Below are positions 1 through 5,299 of a stretch of DNA of 6,581 nt, one piece after another. Position numbers and translations under genes: made by a program. Source of the DNA: an uncultured Mailhella sp. (GTDB lineage Bacteria; Desulfobacterota; Desulfovibrionia; Desulfovibrionales; Desulfovibrionaceae); the NCBI GenBank assembly GCA_905192935.1, contig CAJJMX010000096.1, positions 1 to 6,581 on the forward strand, in the 5' to 3' direction. The notes beneath the pieces are model-generated. The model had not been told where the DNA came from and did no database searches. It worked only from the letters and a program-made list of their open reading frames with translations. How positions within the stretch are numbered: the first letter of the stretch is position 1; every line of letters starts with the position of its first letter.

Positions 1-1231
1 TCAGCACCAGGCTGGCATTCGTGCCGCCGAAACCGAAGGAGTTTATCATGACATAGCGGGGATCGAGTTTTTTCGATCCTGCTCCCATATAGTTGAGGTC
101 ACACTCGGGATCGGGTGTTTCCTGGTTGATGGTGCCGGGCACCATGCCGGTGGTCAGCGTCATGGAGGCAAACACGCTCGCCACGCCGCCGGACGCGCCG
201 AGCAGATGTCCTATCTGCGACTTCACGCCCGTTATGGCCAGATCTTTGGCATGGTCTCCGAAAACTTCGTGCAGCGCCCTGGTTTCGGCCGCGTCGTTGG
301 CATGGGTGGAGGTGCCGTGAGCGCTCACATGGTCGATGACGTCGGGAGACACTCCGGCGTCGGCAAGAGCGTTGCGCATGCAGGCGGCCATGCCTTCGCC
401 GGTTTCCAGCGGGGCCACCATGTGATGCGCGTCGTCGGAAGCGCCGAAACCGGCGACTTCCGCATAGATCTTCGCCCCGCGGGCCTCGGCATGTTCCAGC
501 GTCTCAAGCATGAGCATGCCGGAACCCTCGCCCATGATGAATCCGCTGCGACCGGCGTCGAAGGGACGGGAAGCCTTTTCAGGCTCGTCCTGATGGGCCG
601 TGCAGAGAGCCTTCATGGACGTGAAGCCGGAAATGCCCATTTCCGTGATGGTGGACTCGGCGCCGCCCGTGATGATGGCGTCGGCACGGCCGAGCACGAG
701 CTGATCATAGGCGCAGCCTATGGCGTGCAGAGCCGAGGCGCAGGCGCTCGTGGATACGACGTTGATGCCCTTCGCTCCCGTGAATATGGCCACCTGACCG
801 GGGGCCATGTTGGAAATGAGCATGGGAATGTAGAAGGGAGAAACACGGTTGGGGCCGGAAGTGCGCAGCTTTTCGTGGAAGTCCTCAATGGTCTTGAGGC
901 CGCCGAGACCGACACCGAGCACCACGCCCACGCGTCCGGCGTTGCTCTCGTCTATCTTGAGACCGGAATCGGCCATGAGCTGCATGCCGGCACAGACGGC
1001 CAGCTGACAGAAACGGTCCATTTTGCGGCACTGCTTGGCCGGAATGAACGTCTCCGGCTTGAAATCCTTTACTTCGCCCGCGATATGCGTAGGAAATTCG
1101 GTGGAATCAAACTGAGTGATGCGACCGATGCCGGACTTGCCTGCAAGAAGGGCCTCCCAGCTGCTCTCAAGGTCGGTGCCCAGAGGCGTGATGGCGGAAA
1201 GGCCGGTGATGACTATGCGCTTACGATCCAC
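1..1231 (-). CDS. fabF: 3-oxoacyl-ACP synthase II (KAS II), C-terminal end cut by window edge
   Basis: This enzyme condenses malonyl-ACP with acyl-ACP in the elongation step of type II fatty-acid synthesis in the cytoplasm. About 410 codons are visible from a GTG at 1231 to the left edge. The family is usually 410-416 residues, so only a few C-terminal residues are missing. Thiolase-fold KAS motifs appear in order: N-terminal RIVITGLSAITPLG; nucleophile block STSACAS with Cys164; VSAHGTST with His305; GVKSQIGHLLGASGG with Lys337 and His342; and the gatekeeper loop NSFGFGGTN at 397-405. The GTG start is chosen because GGAG lies 9 nt upstream and the protein then begins at the usual family position. 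An in-frame ATG at 1246 would add five residues but has no Shine-Dalgarno sequence. The gene lies about 370 nt downstream of acpP, the widest gap in the cluster, so it may be transcribed partly on its own. Identification as a KAS is very secure; KAS II rather than KAS I rests on overall similarity and on the position after acpP. Confidence 0.96.
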   Translation of the reverse strand, partial: MDRKRIVITGLSAITPLGTDLESSWEALLAGKSGIGRITQFDSTEFPTHIAGEVKDFKPETFIPAKQCRKMDRFCQLAVCAGMQLMADSGLKIDESNAGRVGVVLGVGLGGLKTIEDFHEKLRTSGPNRVSPFYIPMLISNMAPGQVAIFTGAKGINVVSTSACASALHAIGCAYDQLVLGRADAIITGGAESTITEMGISGFTSMKALCTAHQDEPEKASRPFDAGRSGFIMGEGSGMLMLETLEHAEARGAKIYAEVAGFGASDDAHHMVAPLETGEGMAACMRNALADAGVSPDVIDHVSAHGTSTHANDAAETRALHEVFGDHAKDLAITGVKSQIGHLLGASGGVASVFASMTLTTGMVPGTINQETPDPECDLNYMGAGSKKLDPRYVMINSFGFGGTNASLVL

Positions 1232-1240
1232 GCGGAACAA

Positions 1241-1244
1241 CTCC
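1241..1244 (-). promoter_or_regulatory. Shine-Dalgarno site that decides the fabF start
   Basis: GGAG lies 9 nt upstream of the GTG at 1231. It overlaps the alternative ATG at 1246-1244, which would therefore be part of the ribosome binding site rather than the start codon. No purine-rich site precedes that ATG. Confidence 0.6.
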
Positions 1245-1282
1245 ATATAAAGGTGACGGGACAAGACTCCCTGCGAAGAACG

Positions 1283-1297
1283 CCGGCATGATGCCGG
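1283..1297. repeat. 15-bp inverted repeat upstream of fabF
   Basis: CCGGCAT and ATGCCGG flank one central base, giving perfect dyad symmetry. As RNA it can form a 6-bp stem with a 3-nt loop about 50 nt upstream of the fabF GTG. It could be a regulator-binding site or a small leader hairpin. The symmetry is seen directly; any function is inference. Confidence 0.45.
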
Positions 1298-1428
1298 AAA
1301 GCGTCCCGGACCGGCCGTCCCGAAACATGCATGGCAGGGCCCGAAACACCGACGCTCGTTCCGCAAACCTCTCCTTTCGCGGAACAGGATGCAGAGAGCA
1401 GCTTCCGACCCGGAAACGTGCGGGTCTG

Positions 1429-1449
1429 AAAAGATGCCCCTTCCGGGGC
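1429..1449 (-). terminator. Possible weak intrinsic terminator between acpP and fabF
   Basis: Read on the minus strand, GCCCC-GGAA-GGGGC forms a 5-bp all-GC stem with a GNRA-type tetraloop (1436-1449), followed by ATCTTTT. The short stem and interrupted T tract suggest partial termination, or a 3' end for acpP transcripts, rather than a complete stop. A longer imperfect stem lies just upstream in the transcript (CCTGCC 1455-1460 with GGCAGG 1480-1485). Confidence 0.4.
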
Positions 1450-1554
1450 TCACCCCTGCCTGACCACGCCGTTTCCGGCGGCAGGAAGGGGCGGCGGCCG
1501 CTTCTGCGGCGCCGTGCGGCATGCGTATGACGAAGCCGCTCTTAACCCGAATAC

Positions 1555-1579
1555 GCCGGGGAACGCGAAGCTCCCCGGC
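1555..1579. repeat. Stem-loop just downstream of acpP
   Basis: GCCGGGGA (1555-1562) and TCCCCGGC (1572-1579) are perfectly complementary, giving an 8-bp GC-rich stem with a 9-nt loop. It begins about 35 nt after the acpP stop codon. No T tract follows in the minus direction, so it looks more like an mRNA 3'-end stabiliser or processing site than a standard intrinsic terminator. Confidence 0.55.
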
Positions 1580-1614
1580 ATCTTCGTGAAAACAAGATGA
1601 AAGGAAGTAAAAAG

Positions 1615-1851
1615 TTACTTCTGCTTGCTTTCAATATAGTTGATGGCGTCCTTGACCTTCAGGATCTTCTGGGCGTCTTCATCGGCGATTTCCACGCCGA
1701 AGGCCTCTTCGAAGGCCATGATGAGCTCGGTCAGATCGAGAGAATCGGCACCCAGATCTTCGATGAAGGAAGCTTCGGGAGTCACTTCTTCTTCAGAAAG
1801 CTGAAGCTGTTCCACGATGATCTGCTTAACTTTATCTTCAACGGCGGCCAT
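1615..1851 (-). CDS. acpP: Acyl carrier protein
   Basis: This is the small acidic carrier that holds acyl intermediates as thioesters on 4'-phosphopantetheine during fatty-acid synthesis, and that donates acyl chains to PlsX and other acyltransferases. It has 78 residues, the normal length. The prosthetic-group site is Ser37 in the GADSLD motif, followed by the acidic helix II that partner enzymes recognise (DLTELIMAFEEAFG). The composition is strongly acidic, as expected. The ATG start is supported by TGGAGGG a few bases upstream. The gene stands between two long, hairpin-bearing gaps (141 nt on the fabG side and about 370 nt on the fabF side). That fits separate processing or transcription of acpP, whose product is usually needed in much larger amounts than the enzymes. 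Identification is certain; the regulation is inference. Confidence 0.99.
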   Translation of the reverse strand: MAAVEDKVKQIIVEQLQLSEEEVTPEASFIEDLGADSLDLTELIMAFEEAFGVEIADEDAQKILKVKDAINYIESKQK

Positions 1852-1920
1852 GTTTCCCTCCAGGGGGTGTTTCAGGTGTTTCCAGATTCGACCGGAAGCA
1901 CAGGCTCCGGCCTTACCAAA

Positions 1921-1958
1921 CGACAGGGAAAAGTTCCGAAGCCCCGGAGCTTCTGTCG
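1921..1958. repeat. Long stem-loop in the fabG-acpP gap
   Basis: The outer arms CGACAG (1921-1926) and CTGTCG (1953-1958) pair perfectly. Inside them, AAG (1931-1933) pairs with CTT (1950-1952), and TCCG (1935-1938) with CGGA (1945-1948), leaving a 6-nt loop. One mismatch (1934/1949) and a 4-nt bulge (1927-1930) interrupt a total of 13 base pairs. On the minus strand the inner stem is followed by TTTT, so it may act as a weak terminator or a processing site ahead of acpP. Confidence 0.5.
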
Positions 1959-1992
1959 GCGGGGCCCATGAAAGCCTTTTCCGAAAATTTTC

Positions 1993-2736
1993 TCAGCAGT
2001 ACAGGCCGCCGTTCACGGCAATGACCTGACCGGTGATGTACGAGGCCTTGTCCGAGGCAAGGAAGGCGACGGCATCGGCCACATCCTGCGCAGAGCCGAG
2101 GCGTCCCAGCGGGATGGCGGAAACATAGGCCTTTCTCACGTCTTCGGCAAGAGCTGCCGTCATGTCGGTTTCAATGAATCCAGGAGCCACGGCGTTCACG
2201 GTGACGGAGCGGCTTCCGAGTTCCTTGGCCGCGGACTTGGTCATGCCTATGAGTCCTGCCTTGGCCGCGGCATAGTTGATCTGACCGGCATTGCCCATCT
2301 GACCGACGACGGAAGAGATGTTGATGATGCGGCCGCCGCGCTGACGGGTCATGATCTTGGCCGCCTCGCGCAGGAAAAGGAAGGCGCCGCGCAGATTGGT
2401 GCTGAGCACGGCATCGAAGTCTTCGTCCTTCATGCGGAGCACGAGGCCGTCGCGGGTGATGCCGGCATTGTTCACGAGAACGGAAAGATGAACCTTGCCC
2501 TTGATCTCCTCGGCGAAGAAGCGGGTGACGGCTTCAGAATCGCCGGAGTCCAGACAAAAGGCGCGGGCATGTCCGCCTGCGGCCTCGATGTCTGCCACGG
2601 TCTGCTCCGCAGCCTCGGGACGGCTCACATAGGTAAAATATATCTGATAACCGGCAGCGGCGAGAGTCAGCGCCACGGTGCGGCCTATGCCGCGGGAACC
2701 GCCGGTGACAAGCGCAGTAGGGGTGAGTTCGCTCAT
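1993..2736 (-). CDS. fabG: 3-oxoacyl-ACP reductase
   Basis: This NADPH-dependent enzyme reduces 3-oxoacyl-ACP to 3-hydroxyacyl-ACP, the first reduction of each fatty-acid elongation cycle. The protein has 247 residues, standard for FabG. Short-chain dehydrogenase features appear in order: nucleotide-binding TGGSRGIG at 11-18; NNAG at 89-92; catalytic Asn114, Ser142, Tyr155 and Lys159 (YAAAK); and NAVAPGFIETDM in the substrate-loop region. The start is placed at the second of two nearby ATGs. AGGAG at 2744-2748 is 7 nt from the ATG at 2736 but only 1 nt from the ATG at 2742, and the second start gives the usual FabG N-terminus. The gene follows fabH after 58 nt, where E. coli has fabD in between. 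Many SDR enzymes look alike, but the location between fabH and acpP makes FabG secure. Confidence 0.98.
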   Translation of the reverse strand: MSELTPTALVTGGSRGIGRTVALTLAAAGYQIYFTYVSRPEAAEQTVADIEAAGGHARAFCLDSGDSEAVTRFFAEEIKGKVHLSVLVNNAGITRDGLVLRMKDEDFDAVLSTNLRGAFLFLREAAKIMTRQRGGRIINISSVVGQMGNAGQINYAAAKAGLIGMTKSAAKELGSRSVTVNAVAPGFIETDMTAALAEDVRKAYVSAIPLGRLGSAQDVADAVAFLASDKASYITGQVIAVNGGLYC

Positions 2737-2743
2737 ACACATG

Positions 2744-2748
2744 CTCCT
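2744..2748 (-). promoter_or_regulatory. Shine-Dalgarno site that decides the fabG start
   Basis: AGGAG is spaced 7 nt from the ATG at 2736 and 1 nt from the upstream in-frame ATG at 2742. Only the former spacing is workable, so the two-residue longer reading is unlikely. Confidence 0.75.
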
Positions 2749-2794
2749 GATGGACGGATACTAAGCGTTTTCCGGGGAAATGACAACGGAGAAA

Positions 2795-3799
2795 CTAGGC
2801 CAGAAGCACGGAACCCCAGGTCATTCCGCCGCCGAAACTGGTCAGAAGGACCTTCATTCCCGGACGCAGCGCACCGGCGCGACGGGCGTCTTCCATGGCG
2901 ACGGGCAGCGTCGCCGCAGAGGTGTTCCCGTAATGCTGCACGTTGGCGAAGACCTTGCCTTCGTCTATGCCCAGACGCTCGCCCACGGCCTTGATGATTC
3001 TGAGATTGGCCTGATGAGGAATGAAAAGATCAAGCTCGTCCAGCGAGATGCCGTTGCGTTCAAGAATACCGAGGCTCTCGTCGGTCATGCTGCGCACGGC
3101 ATGCTTGAACACCGCCATGCCCTGCATGGAAATGAACCAGTCCGGCCCTATGGTATCCCCTTCCTTCACATGGCAGGCGGAACCGCCGCCTATCTTGATG
3201 AGATCGTGCAGGGAGCCGTCGGAAGAGCACACGGCGTCCCGGATCTGCCACAGCGCACCCTTGTCGGAACCGCGGACGACCACGGCTCCGGCCGCGTCGC
3301 CGAAAAGCACGCAGGTCGTGCGGTCGGTGAAGTTGGTCCGACGGGAAAGAGCCTCGGCGGCGACGAGCAGCACCACGGCGTCGGGATGCAGGGCCAGAAC
3401 ATCGCGCGCAAGCTCGAGTCCGTAGACAAAACCGGTGCACGCGGCGTTGAAGTCGAGGCACATCACGCCGCCCATGCGTCCCGACGACGCATTGATGCCC
3501 AGCTTTCCGGCAATGAGGCAGGCCGTGCTGGGACACAGATAGTCGGGAGTGCAGGTGGCAACAAAAATATGGGTGATTTCTTCCGGAGAAACGCCGGCCT
3601 CTTCAAGAGCGGCACGGGCGGCGCTCACGCCGCAGTCGGAAGCATTGACGCCATCTTCGAGAACATGTCGTTCCTTGATGCCCGTTCTGGTGGTGATCCA
3701 TTCATCGGAAGTGTCCACCAGCTTTTCCAGGTCATGGTTGGTCATGACGCGGGGAGGAATGCAGGAGCCGAGTCCACAAATATAGCAGGGATGATTCAT
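2795..3799 (-). CDS. fabH: 3-oxoacyl-ACP synthase III (KAS III)
   Basis: This enzyme starts fatty-acid synthesis by condensing a short acyl-CoA with malonyl-ACP. With the ATG at 3799 the protein has 334 residues. The catalytic triad is visible: Cys121 in DFNAACTGF, His262 in FIPHQAN and Asn292 in YGNTSAATLP. The N-terminal DTSDEWITTRTGIKERH (29-45) and C-terminal TSFGGGMTWGSVLLA are typical of FabH. The ATG matches the usual FabH N-terminus and has only a weak GGA site. An in-frame GTG at 3814 would add five residues; it has GAGG nearby, but a 6-bp hairpin (3816-3831) would hide that site. About seven extra residues (around 103-113, NASSGRMGGVM) precede the active-site Cys compared with E. 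coli FabH as I recall it. The long gap to plsX is rich in inverted repeats. Function is very secure; the start is moderately so. Confidence 0.97.
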   Translation of the reverse strand: MNHPCYICGLGSCIPPRVMTNHDLEKLVDTSDEWITTRTGIKERHVLEDGVNASDCGVSAARAALEEAGVSPEEITHIFVATCTPDYLCPSTACLIAGKLGINASSGRMGGVMCLDFNAACTGFVYGLELARDVLALHPDAVVLLVAAEALSRRTNFTDRTTCVLFGDAAGAVVVRGSDKGALWQIRDAVCSSDGSLHDLIKIGGGSACHVKEGDTIGPDWFISMQGMAVFKHAVRSMTDESLGILERNGISLDELDLFIPHQANLRIIKAVGERLGIDEGKVFANVQHYGNTSAATLPVAMEDARRAGALRPGMKVLLTSFGGGMTWGSVLLA

Positions 3800-3815
3800 G
3801 AGATGTCCGAACACG

Positions 3816-3831
3816 GCCGCCCTCAGGCGGC
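3816..3831. repeat. Hairpin at the 5' end of fabH
   Basis: GCCGCC and GGCGGC form a perfect 6-bp stem around a 4-nt loop, ending 1 nt before the possible GTG start of fabH at 3814. In the transcript the loop and descending arm contain GAGGG, the only Shine-Dalgarno-like sequence for that GTG. The structure would therefore favour the ATG at 3799 or damp translation from the GTG. Confidence 0.5.
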
Positions 3832-3936
3832 AGTCGTTCCTTTTGAGACGGGAGGAAAGCCCCTACGGACCCACCTTCCGGGAGAAGGCCGCGCATTTTC
3901 CGCACAGGGACGAAGCGGCCGGCAGGTGCGCAGGGA

Positions 3937-3948
3937 CAAGGCACCTTG
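3937..3948. repeat. Short inverted repeat in the plsX-fabH gap
   Basis: CAAGG and CCTTG flank a 2-bp centre. The arrangement looks more like a DNA-level dyad than an RNA hairpin, because the loop would be too small without opening pairs. Function is unknown. Confidence 0.35.
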
Positions 3949-3956
3949 ACACGTCG

Positions 3957-3973
3957 GACGACGATACGTCGTC
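3957..3973. repeat. 7-bp inverted repeat with 3-nt loop in the plsX-fabH gap
   Basis: GACGACG and CGTCGTC are perfectly complementary around ATA. The element is a compact hairpin or a 17-bp dyad. It lies only 9 nt from the much longer 3983-4025 stem. No T tract follows on either strand. Confidence 0.5.
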
Positions 3974-3982
3974 TTCACGACA

Positions 3983-4025
3983 CGCCATGCGGAAAGACTC
4001 CATGAAGAGAGCTTTCCGCATGGCG
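3983..4025. repeat. 14-bp perfect stem-loop downstream of plsX
   Basis: CGCCATGCGGAAAG (3983-3996) and CTTTCCGCATGGCG (4012-4025) are perfectly complementary around a 15-nt loop that contains a further CTC/GAG pairing. It lies about 19 nt beyond the plsX stop codon. Neither strand has a T tract after the stem, so it does not look like a standard intrinsic terminator. It may be a processing or stability element separating the plsX and fabH messages, or one copy of a dispersed palindromic repeat. Confidence 0.7.
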
Positions 4026-4043
4026 CAAACATGATGCAGGAAA

Positions 4044-5093
4044 CTACACGCTGCGGCCGTAGCTCGTCAGCTCCTCATTGGCGCTGATGGTCTCCACCAG
4101 GCGCTGCTGGGTTCCCTTGACCACATAGGTGTTGGCCATGGTCACGGCGCTGGTGATGGCCTTGACGTTGGACTTGCCATGACACACGATGGCAATGCCC
4201 TTCAGTCCGAGCAGGGGAGCGCCCCCGTACTCCGCATAGTCCACCATCTTCTTGAAGTTCTGAAAGGCCTTCATGGAAAGGAACGCGCCCAGACGGGGCA
4301 GGACCCCGTTGTTCAGAAGCTCCCTTTTCAGAAGATGCGTGAGGGAAGAAGCCAGCCCCTCGCTCAGCTTGAGGGCGATGTTGCCCACAAAGCCGTCGCA
4401 TACCGCAACATCGATGTTGCCGGTGAACAGATCCCTGCCCTCGGCATTTCCGATGAAGTTGAGGTTGGATGCCTGCTTGAGCAGCTCATAACTGCTCTTC
4501 ACGAGGGAATTGCCCTTCCCTTCCTCCTCGCCGATGCTCAGGATGCCCACTCTGGGGTCCTCGTAGCCGAGGATGTCCTTGACGAAGGTGGCTCCCATGA
4601 GTCCGAACTGGAAAAGATGATGCGGGCGGCACTCCACGTTGGCGCCCACGTCAAGCAGGAGCATGGGAGACTTTTCCGTAGGAATCACGGATGCCAGCGC
4701 AGGCCGCTCCACGCCCGGAATGCGTCCGAGTATGAACATGCCGCAGGCATAGGCCGCACCGGAGTGACCGGCGCTGATGAAGGCGTCGGCTTCGCCATGG
4801 CGAACAAGCCTGCATGCCACCTGCATGGAGGAATCCTTTTTGGTACGAAGAATTTCCGAAGGCTTGTCGGTCATCTCCACGAGCTGCGTGGCGTTGACGA
4901 TCTCATAAAGATCGCCCTCCTCTCCCGCATCGGGAAGACCGGCGATGACCTTGCGGATTTCTTCCTCAATACCGACAAGGATTACTTTGGCGCCCGTGTT
5001 GCGAGCAGCCTGAAGCGCGCCGGGAACGACCACGGAGGGACCGAAGTCCCCGCCCATGGCGTCCACGGCGAGTCTTGCACGATTACTGCTCAT
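4044..5093 (-). CDS. plsX: Phosphate acyltransferase (acyl-ACP:phosphate transacylase)
   Basis: This peripheral membrane enzyme converts acyl-ACP and phosphate to acyl-phosphate, the donor that PlsY uses to make lysophosphatidic acid. The protein has 349 residues, at the long end of the usual range. Family landmarks are VDAMGGD at 10-16, ISAGHSGA at 106-113, LLDVGAN ending near 152, GNAEGRDLFTG and DVAVCDGFVGNIALK in the second half, and a C-terminal HGKSNVKAI. The ATG at 5093 lies inside the last codons of rpmF, giving an 11-nt overlap. No clear Shine-Dalgarno sequence precedes it, so translation is probably coupled to rpmF. The block usually written SAGNTGA reads SAGHSGA here, a mild departure. 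Identification is very secure from the motifs and from the conserved rpmF-plsX-fabH order. Confidence 0.98.
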   Translation of the reverse strand: MSSNRARLAVDAMGGDFGPSVVVPGALQAARNTGAKVILVGIEEEIRKVIAGLPDAGEEGDLYEIVNATQLVEMTDKPSEILRTKKDSSMQVACRLVRHGEADAFISAGHSGAAYACGMFILGRIPGVERPALASVIPTEKSPMLLLDVGANVECRPHHLFQFGLMGATFVKDILGYEDPRVGILSIGEEEGKGNSLVKSSYELLKQASNLNFIGNAEGRDLFTGNIDVAVCDGFVGNIALKLSEGLASSLTHLLKRELLNNGVLPRLGAFLSMKAFQNFKKMVDYAEYGGAPLLGLKGIAIVCHGKSNVKAITSAVTMANTYVVKGTQQRLVETISANEELTSYGRSV

Positions 5094-5268
5094 CGCTGGC
5101 TACAGGTTCGACCTGACGACCATCGTACTTGCCGCAGGAAGGGCAGACGCTGTGAGGCTTGGTGGGAGCACCGCAGGAGCAGTAGATGACGGTGGGCTTG
5201 GCCACGCGGTCATGAGAACGACGCATGCACTTTCTGGAGTGGGACTTTTTGTTCTGCTGAACGGCCAT
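5083..5268 (-). CDS. rpmF: 50S ribosomal protein L32
   Basis: A 61-residue basic protein of the large ribosomal subunit. The N-terminus MAVQQNKKSHSRKCMRRSHD is the typical L32 opening. The second half has the zinc-ribbon form of L32, with Cys30, Cys32, Cys42 and Cys45, followed by GKYDGRQV. The first cysteine pair is spaced CxC instead of the usual CxxC. Translation starts at an ATG with AAGGAG 7 nt upstream. The gene follows yceD after 31 nt and overlaps plsX by 11 nt, so it is very probably co-transcribed with both and translationally coupled to plsX. Identification is certain. Confidence 0.98.
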   Translation of the reverse strand: MAVQQNKKSHSRKCMRRSHDRVAKPTVIYCSCGAPTKPHSVCPSCGKYDGRQVEPVASDEQ

Positions 5269-5299
5269 GTTGTTTCTCCTTATCTCGGAAACGGGGGAA

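Larger units (their letters stand above)
1247..1614. other. acpP-fabF intergenic region, no gene
   Basis: This stretch of about 370 bases has no convincing coding region. A minus-strand frame of about 43 codons begins with ATG near 1582 but has no ribosome binding site or recognisable sequence. In transcription order the region contains a GC-rich stem-loop (1555-1579), a longer imperfect stem (about 1455-1485), a short GNRA-loop hairpin followed by TTTT (1429-1449), and a 15-bp dyad (1283-1297) close to fabF. A minus-strand AAAGGAGAGG near 1370 resembles a Shine-Dalgarno sequence, but no properly spaced start codon follows it. I found no convincing -35/-10 pair. Confidence 0.6.

Noticed and set aside
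206..1291. Long plus-strand open frame (about 361 codons) opposite fabF
   Set aside because: It lies antisense to a clearly conserved gene, has no recognisable domain, and such long mirror frames are common in GC-rich DNA.
1288..1530. Plus-strand frame of 80 codons in the acpP-fabF gap
   Set aside because: No Shine-Dalgarno sequence, Arg-rich low-information translation, and wrong orientation for an otherwise uniform operon.
1983..1992. GAAAATTTTC palindrome next to the fabG stop codon
   Set aside because: Perfectly symmetric but short and AT-only in the core; it cannot form an RNA hairpin with a loop, and no second copy or context supports an operator.
2780..3949. Long plus-strand open frame (about 389 codons) opposite fabH
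   Set aside because: Antisense to fabH, with composition (many Gly, Ala, His, Arg) typical of a shadow frame and no family resemblance.
3946..3968. Plus-strand TTGACA with GATACG, resembling a promoter
   Set aside because: The spacing is only 11 bp, no -10 exists at 16-18 bp, and no plus-strand gene follows.
3823..4032. Minus-strand frame of 69 codons in the plsX-fabH gap
   Set aside because: No ribosome binding site, it runs through the 14-bp hairpin and the other inverted repeats, and the Arg/Pro-rich translation resembles nothing known.
4179..5189. Long plus-strand open frame (about 336 codons) opposite plsX
   Set aside because: Antisense to plsX and rpmF, with no recognisable motif.
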